Of a stretch of DNA of 64,000 nucleotides, positions 1-8,852 are shown one piece after another (position 1 is the first letter of the stretch; every line of letters starts with the position of its first letter). Source of the DNA: Mesorhizobium terrae (GTDB taxonomy: Bacteria; Pseudomonadota; Alphaproteobacteria; Rhizobiales; Rhizobiaceae); NCBI RefSeq assembly GCF_008727715.1, contig NZ_CP044218.1:1054001-1118000 (forward strand), in the 5' to 3' direction. The notes below the pieces were generated by a model. It worked only from the letters and a program-made list of their open reading frames with translations, was not told where the DNA came from and ran no database searches. The position numbers were made by a program, and so were the translations under genes.

Positions 1-267
1 GCCCATGATTTCACCATAGGCAAGGGCGGCTTCCTCGGTCAGCCCGAAAATACGTCCGGCGAAACGGCGGCGCCATTCCAACAAACCTTGTTCCAGCCGA
101 TCCGCACGTTGATCGGGCCGAATCTTGCGGATGCCGAAAGCAATCTCACCGATGACAATCGTTGGCAGGGCGATCTCGGCATCGAAGCGCGTCAACCAAG
201 CGACAACGGCCGGGTCCGGAGCCTTTCGCAACGTTTCCGAAACCACGTTGGTATCCAGAAAGATCAA
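1..267 (-). CDS. PIN-domain ribonuclease toxin (FitB/VapC type), 3' end outside the window
   Basis: The first 89 codons of a PIN-domain toxin are read from the reverse strand. The N-terminus LIFLDTNVVSE carries the first conserved acidic residue of the PIN active site, and a second acidic position lies in TIVIGEIAFGI about 45 residues on, followed by a helical region typical of FitB-like proteins. PIN toxins are Mg-dependent RNases held inactive by a cognate antitoxin. The start is inferred as TTG because it sits directly before the conserved strand and overlaps the TGA stop of the antitoxin gene, which suggests translational coupling. The C-terminal third lies beyond the window edge, so intactness cannot be judged. 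Confidence 0.75.
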   Translation of the reverse strand, partial: MIFLDTNVVSETLRKAPDPAVVAWLTRFDAEIALPTIVIGEIAFGIRKIRPDQRADRLEQGLLEWRRRFAGRIFGLTEEAALAYGEIMG

Positions 268-512
268 AGGTCGGGCCCTGTATGAGGCTTGCGCCCGCTC
301 CGGATCACAGCGTCCAGATCAATGTCGGTGCCATGATCGGAAGAAAGTCGCGTATAGAATGCGGCAGCCGGCTCGCGGCCCGTCTCCCGCACTTCGTAAG
401 CTTCCAAGGCGCGTTCGACGATATCCGCGATCGATCGCTGTTCGCGGCGAGCCAGCCGGTGGGCAAGATCGCGCGCCTTTGCGCTGCGCACGGAAAGTTG
501 GGGTTCGGCCAT
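264..512 (-). CDS. VapB/FitA-type antitoxin
   Basis: This 82-residue protein has an early ribbon-helix stretch (LSVRSAKARDLAHRLA, then SIADIVERALEAYE), as in the small antitoxins paired with PIN toxins; family members bind their own promoter and the toxin. The ATG at 512 is chosen over an upstream ATG at 545 because a strong AGGAGG ribosome site lies 5 nt ahead of it. The stop codon overlaps the TTG start of the toxin. The C-terminal tail (about residues 45-82) is charged and Gly/Pro-rich and would be the toxin-neutralising part. The exact family name is not certain. Confidence 0.65.
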   Translation of the reverse strand: MAEPQLSVRSAKARDLAHRLARREQRSIADIVERALEAYEVRETGREPAAAFYTRLSSDHGTDIDLDAVIRSGRKPHTGPDL

Positions 513-617
513 GGGCGCCTCCTCTATCGTCTCAATATAGAGCAACGCGCCCAGCCATCAAGATGGCAAGAGATGGCTTGCCATCCCCCTTTTATCCCAA
601 GGACGGGGTCAGCTGGA

Positions 618-1163
618 TCACCCGCCGCTCTTCACCGCGGCGCGCAGCCCCTGGTGCGAGGCCATGAAAGCCTGTTCGGCCGCCGTCGGCGCGCGCGGCT
701 TGATGTCGTAGCCGAGGGCGGCGGTGAGTTCCTGGATGTCGATAAAGCGGCGGCCGGCGCGGTCATAGACGCCGGCGGTCGTCTTCATCAGCGCTGCGGT
801 CTCGCCATTGTCGAGCACGAAGCGATGCGAGCCGAGTACCTGCGTGCCTTCCCAGGTCTCGATCGAGGACACCACTTCGAAGCGGCGCCATAGCCTGATC
901 TCGCGCACGTAGACGGTCTGCAGGCCGCCCAGCATCGGCGCCCAGCCCTTCTTGCGCGCCAGCGCGATCAGGCCGGCGCGGATGAAGATGTCGATGCGGC
1001 CGAGGTCGGCCAGCATCATGTAGCGGGCATTGTTGAGATGCACGTTGAAGTCGATATCGGTCGGCAGGCAGCGGAAACCCAGTCGGCTTTCGTCGCCCAT
1101 CTTGTAGGGACCGCGCGATTTCGCCGTCAGCGCCATGCGTGCGAGACGCGGCCATACATACAT
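618..1163 (-). CDS. Acyl-CoA thioesterase-like protein (hotdog fold, 4HBT type)
   Basis: A 181-residue hotdog-fold protein. The motif DIDFNVHLNNARYMM (about residues 36-50) resembles the 4-hydroxybenzoyl-CoA thioesterase signature, in which an Asp/Asn near the N-terminus is catalytic, and the strand SHRFVLDNGETAALMKTTAGVYD follows. Proteins of this kind hydrolyse acyl-CoA thioesters in the cytoplasm. It is the last gene of the fatty-acid degradation run on the reverse strand but is separated from the FadJ gene by about 230 bp filled with palindromic repeats, so it may be transcribed separately or after processing. The ATG at 1163 is preceded by a GGAAGGGAA purine tract. Confidence 0.7.
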   Translation of the reverse strand: MYVWPRLARMALTAKSRGPYKMGDESRLGFRCLPTDIDFNVHLNNARYMMLADLGRIDIFIRAGLIALARKKGWAPMLGGLQTVYVREIRLWRRFEVVSSIETWEGTQVLGSHRFVLDNGETAALMKTTAGVYDRAGRRFIDIQELTAALGYDIKPRAPTAAEQAFMASHQGLRAAVKSGG

Positions 1164-1174
1164 GATGAAACTTC

Positions 1175-1385
1175 CCTTCCTTCTCCCCGTTCACGGGGAG
1201 AAGGTGGCCCGAAGGGCCGGATGAGGGGCTCCGGAATATCGCAAGGCAGGTGTCGCCCCTCACCTGCCTGTCAAGTGGGCCCTCCGCTATCGCTTCGGGC
1301 GTTCTTCACTCGAAAAGCCAAGCATTTGGCTTTTCGTCCGCTTCGTGGAGCGCTCTTCACCCCCCGTGAACGGGGAGAGGAACGA
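1175..1385. repeat. Composite palindromic intergenic repeat (rhizobial RIME-like)
   Basis: This spacer between the FadJ gene and the thioesterase gene is made of hairpins. CTTCTCCCCGT at 1180-1190 pairs with 1193-1203. CGAAAAGCCAA at 1311-1321 pairs perfectly with 1326-1336 around a GCAT loop. A copy of the first motif in opposite orientation closes the element near 1367-1384. Similar CTCTCCCC/GGGGAGAG palindromes recur at 19736-19891 and 22540-22568. No protein-coding potential is apparent. Such elements may stabilise or process the polycistronic message. Confidence 0.7.
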
Positions 1386-1394
1386 TGTTTCGAC

Positions 1395-3614
1395 TTATGC
1401 CGCCTTCTTGACCTCGCCCTTCGCGTAGGGGTCGAAGCGCTGGTAGAAGGTTTCGCCCTTGTCGGCCATGTCGAGAAGCAGCTTCGGCGCCTTGAACTGC
1501 GCGCCATACTTCTTCTGCAGGCCCTTGGCGATCTTGACGAACGCCTTGGCGCCGATGCCGTCGATGTAGGACAGCGCACCGCCAGTATAGGGCGCGAAGC
1601 CGAAGGCGAGGATCGAACCGACATCCGCTTCGCGCGGGTCGGTGACGATGCCCTCCTCCATCACGCGCGCGGCCTCCAGCGCGATCGTCACCAGAAGGCG
1701 CTGCTTGAGCTCCTCATAGTCGACCTTGTCGGGATCGAGCTGCGGATAGAGACCTTTGAGGCCCGGCCACAGCTTTTTCTTAGCCGGCTTCGGCGGGTAG
1801 TCGTAGAAGCCCTTGGCATTCTTGCGGCCGAGGCGTTCATGCTTGTCGACCAGCGTGTTGATCAGCGCGAACTGCTCCTTGTCGACGGCCTTTTCGCCGA
1901 GGTCGCGAATGGTCTGCTTCATGATCTTCTGGGCGAGGTCGATCGCCGTCTCGTCGGTCAGCGCCAGCGGGCCGACCGGCATGCCGGCCGCCTTGGCGGC
2001 GTTCTCGATCATCGCCCCCGGCACGCCTTCGATCAGCATCTGGAAGGCTTCAGCCATGTAACGCAGCACGCAACGGTTGACGTAGAAGCCGCGCGTGTCG
2101 TTGACGACGATCGGCGTCTTCTTGATCGCCCGCACATAGTCGATCGCCGTGGCGACGGCCTTGTCGCCGGTCTTCTTGCCGAGGATGATCTCGACCAGCA
2201 TCATCTTGTCGACGGGCGAGAAGAAGTGGATGCCGACGAAGTTCTTCGGCCGCACCGAGTTCTTGGCCAGCGACGAGATCGGAATGGTCGAGGTGTTGGA
2301 AGCAAAGATCGCCGACGACTTCAGCGCGGCCTCGGCCTTCTCGGTCGCGCCCTTCTTGACTTCCGAATCCTCGAACACCGCCTCGACGACGAGATCGCAG
2401 CCGGCAAGGTCGGCATAATCGGCGGTCGGCGTGATCAGCGCCAGCAGCTTGTCCTTCTCTTCCGGCTTGGCGCGGCCTTTCTTGACCTGCTCGGAAATCA
2501 GCGCGTCCGAATGCGCCTTGCCCTTCTCGGCCGACGGCAGGTCGCGGTCGAGCAGAACGACCGGAATGCCGGCCTTGGCGGTGACATAGGCGATGCCGGC
2601 GCCCATGAAACCGGCGCCGAGGACGCCGATCTTCTTGAACTTCGTCTCCGGCACGCCTTCGGGACGCCGCGCGCCCTTGTTCAGCTCCTGCAGCGACACG
2701 AACAGCGAGCGGATCATTGCCGCTGCTTCCTTGCTCTGCAGGATTTCGGTGAAGTAGCGCGTCTCGATCCGGAGCGCGGTGTCGAACGGCACCAGGAGGC
2801 CTTCATAGACGCATTTCAGGATCGCCATCGCGGCAGGATAATTGCCGTAGGTCTCGCGACGCAGAATGGCGATGGCCGGCGGCCACAGATTGGCGCCTGC
2901 GACCGAATAGATCGGGCCGCCGGGCAGCTTGAAGCCCTTCTCGTCCCATGGCGCCACCGGCTTCAGGCCGTTCCTGATCATCGCCTTGGCGGTCTCGACC
3001 AGCTTGGCCGGCTCGGCGACTTCGTGGATCAGGCCCATCGCCTTGGCCTTCTGAGCGGTCAGGTTCTTGCCGGTGGTCAGCATCTCCAGCGCGCCTTGCG
3101 TGTCGGTGAGCCTCGGCACGCGCTGCGTGCCGCCGGCGCCCGGGAAGATGCCGACCTTCACTTCGGGAAGCGCCATCTTGACCTTGTCGGTGTCGGCGGC
3201 GACGCGGCCATGGCAGGCCAGCGACATTTCGAAGGCGCCACCCATGCAGGTGCCGTTGATGGCCGACACCCACGGCTTGCCGCAGGTTTCCAGCTTGCGG
3301 AACAGGCCGGTCATGAAGCCGACATTCTCGAACAGCGTCTTGGTGGCCTTTTCCTTGTCCGTCACCTTGTCCTTGGCGAAGGTGCCCAGCATCTGCTGCA
3401 GCATGGTGAGGTCGGCGCCGCCCGAGAAGCTGTCCTTGCCGGACGTGATGACCGCGCCCTTGACCGCGGCGTCCGCCACCACCTGGTCGATGATGGCGTT
3501 GAGCTCGCGCATCACCTCTTCGGTGAAGACGTTCATGGAGCGGCCCGGCATGTCCCAGGTAACGAGCGCGATGCCGTCGGCGTCGGTCTCGACCGAAAAG
3601 TTCTTGTAGGTCAT
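1395..3614 (-). CDS. fadJ: Fatty-acid oxidation complex alpha subunit (enoyl-CoA hydratase / 3-hydroxyacyl-CoA dehydrogenase)
   Basis: A 739-residue bifunctional beta-oxidation enzyme. The N-terminal crotonase domain (about 1-200) has the oxyanion region [17 protein letters not shown] and the two expected glutamates near residues 129 and 151. A linker leads to an NAD-binding dehydrogenase domain starting with [11 protein letters not shown] (about 330-340); [14 protein letters not shown] holds the catalytic His, and [10 protein letters not shown] marks the C-terminal 3HCDH region. It would hydrate enoyl-CoA and oxidise the 3-hydroxyacyl-CoA, passing the product to the thiolase encoded 22 bp upstream in the same operon. 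The length is normal for the FadJ/FadB family, and no broken motif is seen. Confidence 0.93.
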   Translation of the reverse strand: MTYKNFSVETDADGIALVTWDMPGRSMNVFTEEVMRELNAIIDQVVADAAVKGAVITSGKDSFSGGADLTMLQQMLGTFAKDKVTDKEKATKTLFENVGFMTGLFRKLETCGKPWVSAINGTCMGGAFEMSLACHGRVAADTDKVKMALPEVKVGIFPGAGGTQRVPRLTDTQGALEMLTTGKNLTAQKAKAMGLIHEVAEPAKLVETAKAMIRNGLKPVAPWDEKGFKLPGGPIYSVAGANLWPPAIAILRRETYGNYPAAMAILKCVYEGLLVPFDTALRIETRYFTEILQSKEAAAMIRSLFVSLQELNKGARRPEGVPETKFKKIGVLGAGFMGAGIAYVTAKAGIPVVLLDRDLPSAEKGKAHSDALISEQVKKGRAKPEEKDKLLALITPTADYADLAGCDLVVEAVFEDSEVKKGATEKAEAALKSSAIFASNTSTIPISSLAKNSVRPKNFVGIHFFSPVDKMMLVEIILGKKTGDKAVATAIDYVRAIKKTPIVVNDTRGFYVNRCVLRYMAEAFQMLIEGVPGAMIENAAKAAGMPVGPLALTDETAIDLAQKIMKQTIRDLGEKAVDKEQFALINTLVDKHERLGRKNAKGFYDYPPKPAKKKLWPGLKGLYPQLDPDKVDYEELKQRLLVTIALEAARVMEEGIVTDPREADVGSILAFGFAPYTGGALSYIDGIGAKAFVKIAKGLQKKYGAQFKAPKLLLDMADKGETFYQRFDPYAKGEVKKAA

Positions 3615-3636
3615 TGTCTTCTCCTTCCGGTCGAAA

Positions 3637-4845
3637 TCAGACGCGCTCGATGATCGTCGCGGTGCCCATGCCGGCGCCGATGCACAACGTCACCAGCGCG
3701 GTGTTGAGGTTGCGGCGCTCCAGCTCGTCGAGCACCGTACCGAACACCATGGCGCCGGTGGCGCCGAGCGGATGGCCCATGGCGATGGCGCCGCCATTGA
3801 CGTTGATCTTGTCATGCGGAATCTCGAAGGCCTGCATGTAGCGCAGCACGACGCTGGCGAAGGCCTCGTTGAGCTCGAACAGGTCGATGTCCGAAAGCTT
3901 CATCTTGGCGCGCGCCAGCAGCTTCTCCGTCACGTCGACCGGGCCGGTCAGCATGATCGCCGGTTCCGAGCCGATATTGGCGAAGGCGCGAATGCGGGCG
4001 CGCGGCTTCAGGCCCATCGCCTTGCCGCCCTTCTTGGAGCCGAGCAGCACGGCTGCGGCGCCGTCGACGATGCCGGAAGAATTGCCGGCGTGGTGGACGT
4101 GGTTGACCTCTTCCAGCTCGGGATAACGCTGCACGGCGACCGCGTCGAAGCCGCCCATTTCGCCGGGCATGACGAAGGACGGGTTGAGCGAAGCCAGCGA
4201 CTGCATGTCGGTCGAGGGCCGCATATGCTCGTCATGATCGAGGATGGTCAGGCCGTTCTGGTCCTTGATCGGCACGACGGAGTTCTTGAAGTAGCCCTTC
4301 TGCCAGGCATTCGCCGCGCGCTTCTGGCTTTCCACCGCATAGGCGTCGACGTCGTCGCGCGAGAAGCCGTGCTTGGTGGCGATCAGGTCGGCCGAGATGC
4401 CCTGCGGCACGAACCAGCCGGGGAAGCCGACCGAGGGGTCCATGAACCAGGCACCGCCCGAGGCACCCATGCCGACACGGCTCATCGATTCCACGCCGCC
4501 GGCAATCACGATGTCGTCGGCACCCTGCGCGATCTTGGCCGCGCCCAGGTTAATGGCATCAAGACCCGACGCGCAGAAACGCGACAGCTGCATGCCCGGC
4601 GCCTTGGTGTCGTAGCCCGCCTCGAAGGCGGCGGCGCGCGGGATCACCGAACCCGCCTCGCCGACAGGATCGACGCAGCCGAAGATGATGTCGTCGACCG
4701 AACCGGTGTCGAGCCCGTTGCGGTCGCGCAGCGCTTCCAGCACCTTCGCACCGAGACGCACCGCCGGCACTTCGTGCAGCGATCCGTCCTTCTTACCCTT
4801 GCCGCGCGGCGTGCGCACGGCGTCAAAGACATAAGCGTCGGCCAT
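3637..4845 (-). CDS. Acetyl-CoA C-acyltransferase (thiolase), beta-oxidation beta subunit
   Basis: A 402-residue thiolase. The nucleophilic Cys lies in [10 protein letters not shown] (about residue 91), the active-site His in [14 protein letters not shown] near residue 355, and the second Cys in TLCIGAGMG near residue 388. It performs the thiolytic cleavage of 3-ketoacyl-CoA and lies immediately upstream of the FadJ-type partner, the usual gene pairing for the two subunits. The ATG at 4845 has a GGAG site 6 nt upstream. Members named FadI/FadA and biosynthetic acetoacetyl-CoA thiolases look alike; the FadJ neighbour favours the degradative role. Confidence 0.92.
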   Translation of the reverse strand: MADAYVFDAVRTPRGKGKKDGSLHEVPAVRLGAKVLEALRDRNGLDTGSVDDIIFGCVDPVGEAGSVIPRAAAFEAGYDTKAPGMQLSRFCASGLDAINLGAAKIAQGADDIVIAGGVESMSRVGMGASGGAWFMDPSVGFPGWFVPQGISADLIATKHGFSRDDVDAYAVESQKRAANAWQKGYFKNSVVPIKDQNGLTILDHDEHMRPSTDMQSLASLNPSFVMPGEMGGFDAVAVQRYPELEEVNHVHHAGNSSGIVDGAAAVLLGSKKGGKAMGLKPRARIRAFANIGSEPAIMLTGPVDVTEKLLARAKMKLSDIDLFELNEAFASVVLRYMQAFEIPHDKINVNGGAIAMGHPLGATGAMVFGTVLDELERRNLNTALVTLCIGAGMGTATIIERV

Positions 4846-4890
4846 TTCAGTCTCCTTTGGTTCTCGGCTTTCCGCGCAAGCTCGACCTCG

Positions 4891-5523
4891 TCACAACCCC
4901 GACGGCATAAGCGCCTCGGGAGGCGCCCAGCCGGGAAGGTTGCGGATGCGGTCGAGCCAGCGCGCGATGGCCGGATAATCGTTCCAATTCACATCGATCT
5001 GGTCTGGCCAGAACAGGTAGCCGCAAAGCGAAATGTCGGCGACGGTCGGCCGCGGTGCCGCGACCCAGTCGCGATCGGACAGATGCGCGTCGAGGATCCT
5101 CCAGGAATCCTTGGCGCGCGCATAAATGAATTCGGCGGCTGGATCGCCCACCTTCTTGCGGAAGAACCGCATGAAGCGCTCGGAGGCAGTGTTGCCGGTC
5201 AGCTTGTGGTTGTCGAACAGAATCCAGCGCAGGATCTCGAATTCCTCGGCCTCGGTCTCATGGCCGAACCTACCGAAGCGACGTGACAGATAGATAAGGA
5301 TGGCGCCGGACTGGCTGAGGATGAAATCGCCGTCGGGCCGATGATGCCTGAGCACCGGCGCCTCACCCATGACATTGACTTTGCGATAGTCGGCCGTGCG
5401 GGTCTCGCCGCCGAAAAAGGCGACGCGTTCCGGCTTCCAGTCACCGCCGCAGAGCGTAAGCAGCAAGGCGACCTTGTAGGAATTGCCGCTCTCCGCAAAA
5501 CAGTGGAGGGTGAACTCGGCCAT
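4891..5523 (-). CDS. Glutathione S-transferase family protein
   Basis: A 210-residue protein with a thioredoxin-like N-terminal domain (FTLHCFAESGNSYKVALLL, with the likely catalytic Ser at about 12-15, then APVLRHHRPDGDFILSQSGAIL, where the cis-Pro and the QS glutathione-binding pair sit near 56-72). An all-helical C-terminal domain (about 85-210) includes PTVADISLCGYLF. It starts 3 bp after the acyl-CoA dehydrogenase gene and precedes the thiolase gene, so it belongs to the beta-oxidation operon. A role in detoxifying or isomerising an acyl intermediate is possible but only inferred from position. Confidence 0.85.
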   Translation of the reverse strand: MAEFTLHCFAESGNSYKVALLLTLCGGDWKPERVAFFGGETRTADYRKVNVMGEAPVLRHHRPDGDFILSQSGAILIYLSRRFGRFGHETEAEEFEILRWILFDNHKLTGNTASERFMRFFRKKVGDPAAEFIYARAKDSWRILDAHLSDRDWVAAPRPTVADISLCGYLFWPDQIDVNWNDYPAIARWLDRIRNLPGWAPPEALMPSGL

Positions 5524-5526
5524 GCC

Positions 5527-6699
5527 TCACAGGCTCCTGGAGATCAGCATCTTCATGATCTCGTTGGTGCCGCCATAGATGCGTTGCACACGGGCATCGC
5601 GCCACATGCGCGCGATGGGATATTCGTTCATGTAGCCATAGCCGCCATGCAATTGCAGGCATTCGTCGACGACCTTGCCCTGCAGGTCGGACAGCCAGTA
5701 CTTGGCCATCGACGCGGTGACGGGATCGAGGCCGCCGGCAACGTGGCGGGTAACGCAATCATTGTAGAAGACGCGGCCGATGGTGATCTCGGTTTTCAGT
5801 TCGGCCAGCTTGAACTGGGTGTTCTGGAAATCGAGGATCGCCTTGCCGAAGGCCTTGCGTTCCTTGACGTAGTCGATGGTCAGCGCCAGCGCTCGCTCGG
5901 CCATGGCAATCGCGCCGGTGCCGATCTGCAGGCGCTCCTGCGGCAATTGCTGCATGAGCTGGATGAAGCCCTGCCCCTCCTCGGAACCGAGCAGGTTGGA
6001 CGTCGGCACGCGCACGTCCTCGAAGAACAGTTCCGAGGTGTCGTTGGCCTTCAGGCCGATCTTGTCGAGGTTGCGGCCGCGCTTGAAACCTTCGACCTCG
6101 TCGGTTTCGACCACGATGAGCGACGTGCCCTTGGCTCCCTTGGCGGGATCGGTCTTGGCGACGACGATGATCAGGTTGGCATGCTGGCCGTTGGTGATGA
6201 AGGTCTTGGAGCCGTTGATGCGGTAGTGGTTGCCGTCCTTCTCGGCGCGGGTTTTCACACCCTGCAGGTCCGAGCCGGCGCCGGGCTCGGTCATGGCGAT
6301 GGCGCCGATCAGTTCGCCGCTCGCCATCTTCGGCAGCCACTTTTTCTTCTGCTCTTCCGAGCCGTAGTGGAGGATGTAGGGAGCGACGATCGAATTGTGC
6401 AGGGCGATGCCGAAACCGTCGACGCCGACATGGCCCATCGCCTCGATGATGGCGCTCTCATGGGCGAACGTGCCGCCCGAACCGCCATATTCCTCCGGCA
6501 TGGAGGCGCAGAGCAGGCCGTTGGCGCCGGCCTTTTCCCAGGCCGAACGATCGACGATCTCGTTCTTCTCGTAGTCGTCGTAATGCGGCGCGATCTCGTC
6601 CGCCATGAAGCGGCGCGCCATGTCGTAGAGCATGGTGACATCCTCGCCGGCCCAGGCGGGCTTCGGCAGCGACAGGACGTCGGCGGGATTGGTTGCCAT
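5527..6699 (-). CDS. Acyl-CoA dehydrogenase (long-chain-like)
   Basis: A 390-residue flavoprotein of the acyl-CoA dehydrogenase family. The middle domain has GAIAMTEPGAGSDLQG, the FAD/substrate loop. The C-terminal domain has QERLQIGTGAIAMAERAL and YVKERKAFGKAI. The end reads RIYGGTNEIMK, the pattern of long-chain members, in which the catalytic Glu sits on an earlier helix instead of in a YEGT motif. It performs the first beta-oxidation step and passes electrons to ETF. It is the first gene of the run toward the GST, thiolase and FadJ genes. An inverted repeat at 6735-6764 overlaps a possible TTGAAC -35 element, and a GGAG site precedes the ATG. Confidence 0.92.
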   Translation of the reverse strand: MATNPADVLSLPKPAWAGEDVTMLYDMARRFMADEIAPHYDDYEKNEIVDRSAWEKAGANGLLCASMPEEYGGSGGTFAHESAIIEAMGHVGVDGFGIALHNSIVAPYILHYGSEEQKKKWLPKMASGELIGAIAMTEPGAGSDLQGVKTRAEKDGNHYRINGSKTFITNGQHANLIIVVAKTDPAKGAKGTSLIVVETDEVEGFKRGRNLDKIGLKANDTSELFFEDVRVPTSNLLGSEEGQGFIQLMQQLPQERLQIGTGAIAMAERALALTIDYVKERKAFGKAILDFQNTQFKLAELKTEITIGRVFYNDCVTRHVAGGLDPVTASMAKYWLSDLQGKVVDECLQLHGGYGYMNEYPIARMWRDARVQRIYGGTNEIMKMLISRSL

Positions 6700-6734
6700 G
6701 GAATGCTCCCTGTTTACCGCACCATAGAGACATA

Positions 6735-6764
6735 GGTCATTTGTTCAATCGTGAACAGATGACC
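6735..6764. promoter_or_regulatory. Operator-like inverted repeat upstream of the beta-oxidation operon
   Basis: The arms GGTCATTTGTTCA (6735-6747) and TGAACAGATGACC (6752-6764) form a 13-bp inverted repeat with one mismatch around a 4-nt spacer ATCG. The repeat ends 36 bp before the start codon of the acyl-CoA dehydrogenase gene. On the reverse strand a TTGAAC hexamer within it, followed 16 nt later by TATGGT, could be a promoter, so a bound dimer would block it. The sequence differs from the MerR-type sites at 8651 and 9442, so another regulator, perhaps TetR-type, is likely. That regulator is not in the window. Confidence 0.55.
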
Positions 6765-6776
6765 GGATGTCATTGC

Positions 6777-8573
6777 TCAGAACGCCTCCGCCGGCAGGGC
6801 CATCATCGTCTCCGCACCAGAGGAAAGGCGCGCCAGATGCGCCGCGGTCTCCGGCATGACGCGCTCCATGAAGTAGCGGCCCGTCACCAGCTTGTTGTCA
6901 TAGAAAGATGTCGATCCGTTGGCGCCGTCGGCAAGCTTGCCCTGCGCGGTCTTGGCCATCTGGGCCCACATATAGCCGAGCGCGACCAGGCCGAAGAGAT
7001 GCAGGAAGTCGGTCGAGGCGGCACCGGCATTGTCGGGGTTCTTCATGCCGTTCTGCATCAGCCACATCGTCGCCGCTTGCAGGTCGTTCAAACCCTTCTT
7101 CAGCGCCTTGGTGTACGGCGCCATCTTCTCGTCGGCGCGGTTTTCCTCGCAGAATTCGCCGACTTCCTTGAAGAAGGCCTGCACGGCACGGCCGCCATTG
7201 GCGCCGAGCTTACGGCCGACGAGGTCGAGCGCCTGGATTCCGTTGGCGCCTTCATAGATCATGGCGATGCGGGCATCGCGCACGAACTGGCTCATGCCGT
7301 GTTCTTCGATGTAGCCATGGCCGCCGAACACCTGCTGCGCCATCACGGCGTGTTCGAAGCCCTTGTCGGTGAGCACGCCCTTCACGATCGGCGTCATCAG
7401 GCTCATGTGGTCGTCGGCCGCCTGGCGGTCGCTGTCGTCGCCCGAGCGGTGCGCGACGTCGGACTTCAGCGCCGTCCACAGCGTGAAGGCGCGGCCGGCC
7501 TCGTTGAAGGCACGCATGGTCATCAAAGAACGGCGGATGTCGGGATGGACGATGATCGGGTCGGCCTTCTTCTCCGGCGCCTTGACGCCGGTGAGCGACC
7601 GGCCCTGCAGGCGGTCCTTGGCATAGGCCACCGCGTTCTGATAGGCGACCTCCGACTGCGACAGGCCCTGCAGGCCGACGCCGAGGCGCGCTTCGTTCAT
7701 CATCGTGAACATTGCCCTGAGGCCGCCATTCGGCTCGCCCAGCAGGGCGCCTTCCGCCTCGTCATAGTTCATGACGCAGGTGGAATTGCCGTGGATGCCC
7801 ATCTTCTCCTCGATCGAGCCGCAGGAGAGCGTGTTGCGCTCGCCCGGATTGCCGGCGGCGTCGAGCTTGAGCTTGGGCACGATGAACAGCGAAATGCCCT
7901 TCACCCCTTCCGGCGCGCCCTCGATGCGGGCCAGCACCAGATGGACGATGTTGTCCGCCATGTCGTGCTCGCCGGCCGAGATGAAGATCTTCTGGCCGGA
8001 AATCTTGTAGGTGCCGTCGCCGTTCGGCACGGCCTTGGTGCGCAGCAGGCCGAGATCGGTGCCGCAATGCGGCTCGGTCAGGTTCATCGTACCGGTCCAC
8101 ACACCCTCGACCATCTTCGGCACGAAGGCAGTCTTCTGCTCGTCGGTGCCGTGAGTGAGAATGGCGGCGATCGCGCCCTGGGTAAGCCCCGGATACATCA
8201 GCAGCGCCAGATTGGCCGAGACCATATATTCGGCGACGGCGGTGTGCACGGCATAGGGCAGGCCCTGGCCGCCATGCTCGACCGGCGCGGCAAGCCCCAT
8301 CCAGCCGCCTTCGCAATATTGGCGATAGGCTTCCTTGAAGCCCTTGGGCGTCGTCACCGAGCCGTCGTCGTGACGGACGCAGCCTTCCATGTCGCCGACG
8401 CGATTGGTCGGCAGGATGACGTTTTCGGCGAGCCTTGCACCTTCGGCGAGGATCGCTTCCAGCACGTCGCCGGATGCATCGGAAAAGCCGGGAAGATTGG
8501 TGTACCGCTCGTAGCCCAGCACCTCGTTCAGCACGAAAAGGGTGTCACGGACGGGCGCCTGGTAGATCGGCAT
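6777..8573 (-). CDS. Acyl-CoA dehydrogenase with C-terminal extension (DmdC / 3-methylmercaptopropionyl-CoA dehydrogenase type)
   Basis: A 598-residue acyl-CoA dehydrogenase, about 200 residues longer than the standard family, matching the DmdC-like group. It has a short N-terminal lead MPIYQAPVRDTLFVLNEVLG, the FAD loop TMNLTEPHCGTDLG, the catalytic Glu in MIYEGANGIQALDLVGRKL, and an added C-terminal helical domain (about 470-598). The start at 8573 is preferred over an upstream in-frame start at 8654 because a GGAGG site stands 8-9 nt ahead of it and the homologous N-terminus begins there. A 36-bp inverted repeat lies about 80 bp upstream. The substrate (long-chain, branched or methylthio acyl-CoA) cannot be fixed from sequence. 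Confidence 0.9.
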   Translation of the reverse strand: MPIYQAPVRDTLFVLNEVLGYERYTNLPGFSDASGDVLEAILAEGARLAENVILPTNRVGDMEGCVRHDDGSVTTPKGFKEAYRQYCEGGWMGLAAPVEHGGQGLPYAVHTAVAEYMVSANLALLMYPGLTQGAIAAILTHGTDEQKTAFVPKMVEGVWTGTMNLTEPHCGTDLGLLRTKAVPNGDGTYKISGQKIFISAGEHDMADNIVHLVLARIEGAPEGVKGISLFIVPKLKLDAAGNPGERNTLSCGSIEEKMGIHGNSTCVMNYDEAEGALLGEPNGGLRAMFTMMNEARLGVGLQGLSQSEVAYQNAVAYAKDRLQGRSLTGVKAPEKKADPIIVHPDIRRSLMTMRAFNEAGRAFTLWTALKSDVAHRSGDDSDRQAADDHMSLMTPIVKGVLTDKGFEHAVMAQQVFGGHGYIEEHGMSQFVRDARIAMIYEGANGIQALDLVGRKLGANGGRAVQAFFKEVGEFCEENRADEKMAPYTKALKKGLNDLQAATMWLMQNGMKNPDNAGAASTDFLHLFGLVALGYMWAQMAKTAQGKLADGANGSTSFYDNKLVTGRYFMERVMPETAAHLARLSSGAETMMALPAEAF

Positions 8574-8650
8574 TGCGTCTTCCTCCACTGAAGCAACAAC
8601 GGGACAGGCCCGCGCCGAGCGGCGTCCGGGCCGATAGTAAGGATCGGATA

Positions 8651-8686
8651 GCAAATATTGACGTTTGCGTAAACGTCAATATTTGC
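8651..8686. promoter_or_regulatory. Perfect 16-bp inverted repeat, probable operator of the MerR-type regulator
   Basis: The arm GCAAATATTGACGTTT (8651-8666) is perfectly repeated in inverse at 8671-8686 around the spacer GCGT. Its core TTGACGTTT-N4-AAACGTCAA is shared, with one mismatch, by the site at 26612-26635 before the nitronate monooxygenase gene, and its ACGTTTACG-like centre by the site at 9442-9461 before the regulator gene itself. It lies in the leader of the 598-aa acyl-CoA dehydrogenase gene and could overlap a TTGACG -35 box. This resembles MerR-family operators such as those of LiuR; the family assignment of the site is inference. Confidence 0.65.
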
Positions 8687-8776
8687 GCCCGGCCGCTTTT
8701 TTGGATGATTTTTCGCTGCCGTAAAGGAAGCGCGCAACGACTTTGACGATCCGCCGACCCGCTTTCGGCAACAAAA

Positions 8777-8803
8777 AGGCGCGCCGCCACTGGCGACGCG
8801 CCT
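8777..8803 (-). terminator. Rho-independent terminator of the MerR-family gene
   Basis: AGGCGCG (8777-8783) pairs with CGCGCCT (8797-8803), with an inner GCC/GGC extension. On the reverse strand the hairpin is followed by a TTTTTG run. It lies 50 bp after the stop of the MerR-family gene and separates it from the downstream acyl-CoA dehydrogenase promoter. Confidence 0.75.
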
Positions 8804-8852
8804 GATCTTGTCTTGCCAATCGCAGACGACATGGCGTCCGCATTGTGCGGTT

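Noticed and set aside
1038..3653. 871-aa open frame on the forward strand across the FadJ gene
   Set aside because: It mirrors the codon pattern of the real gene on the opposite strand; its translation is low-complexity and matches no family.
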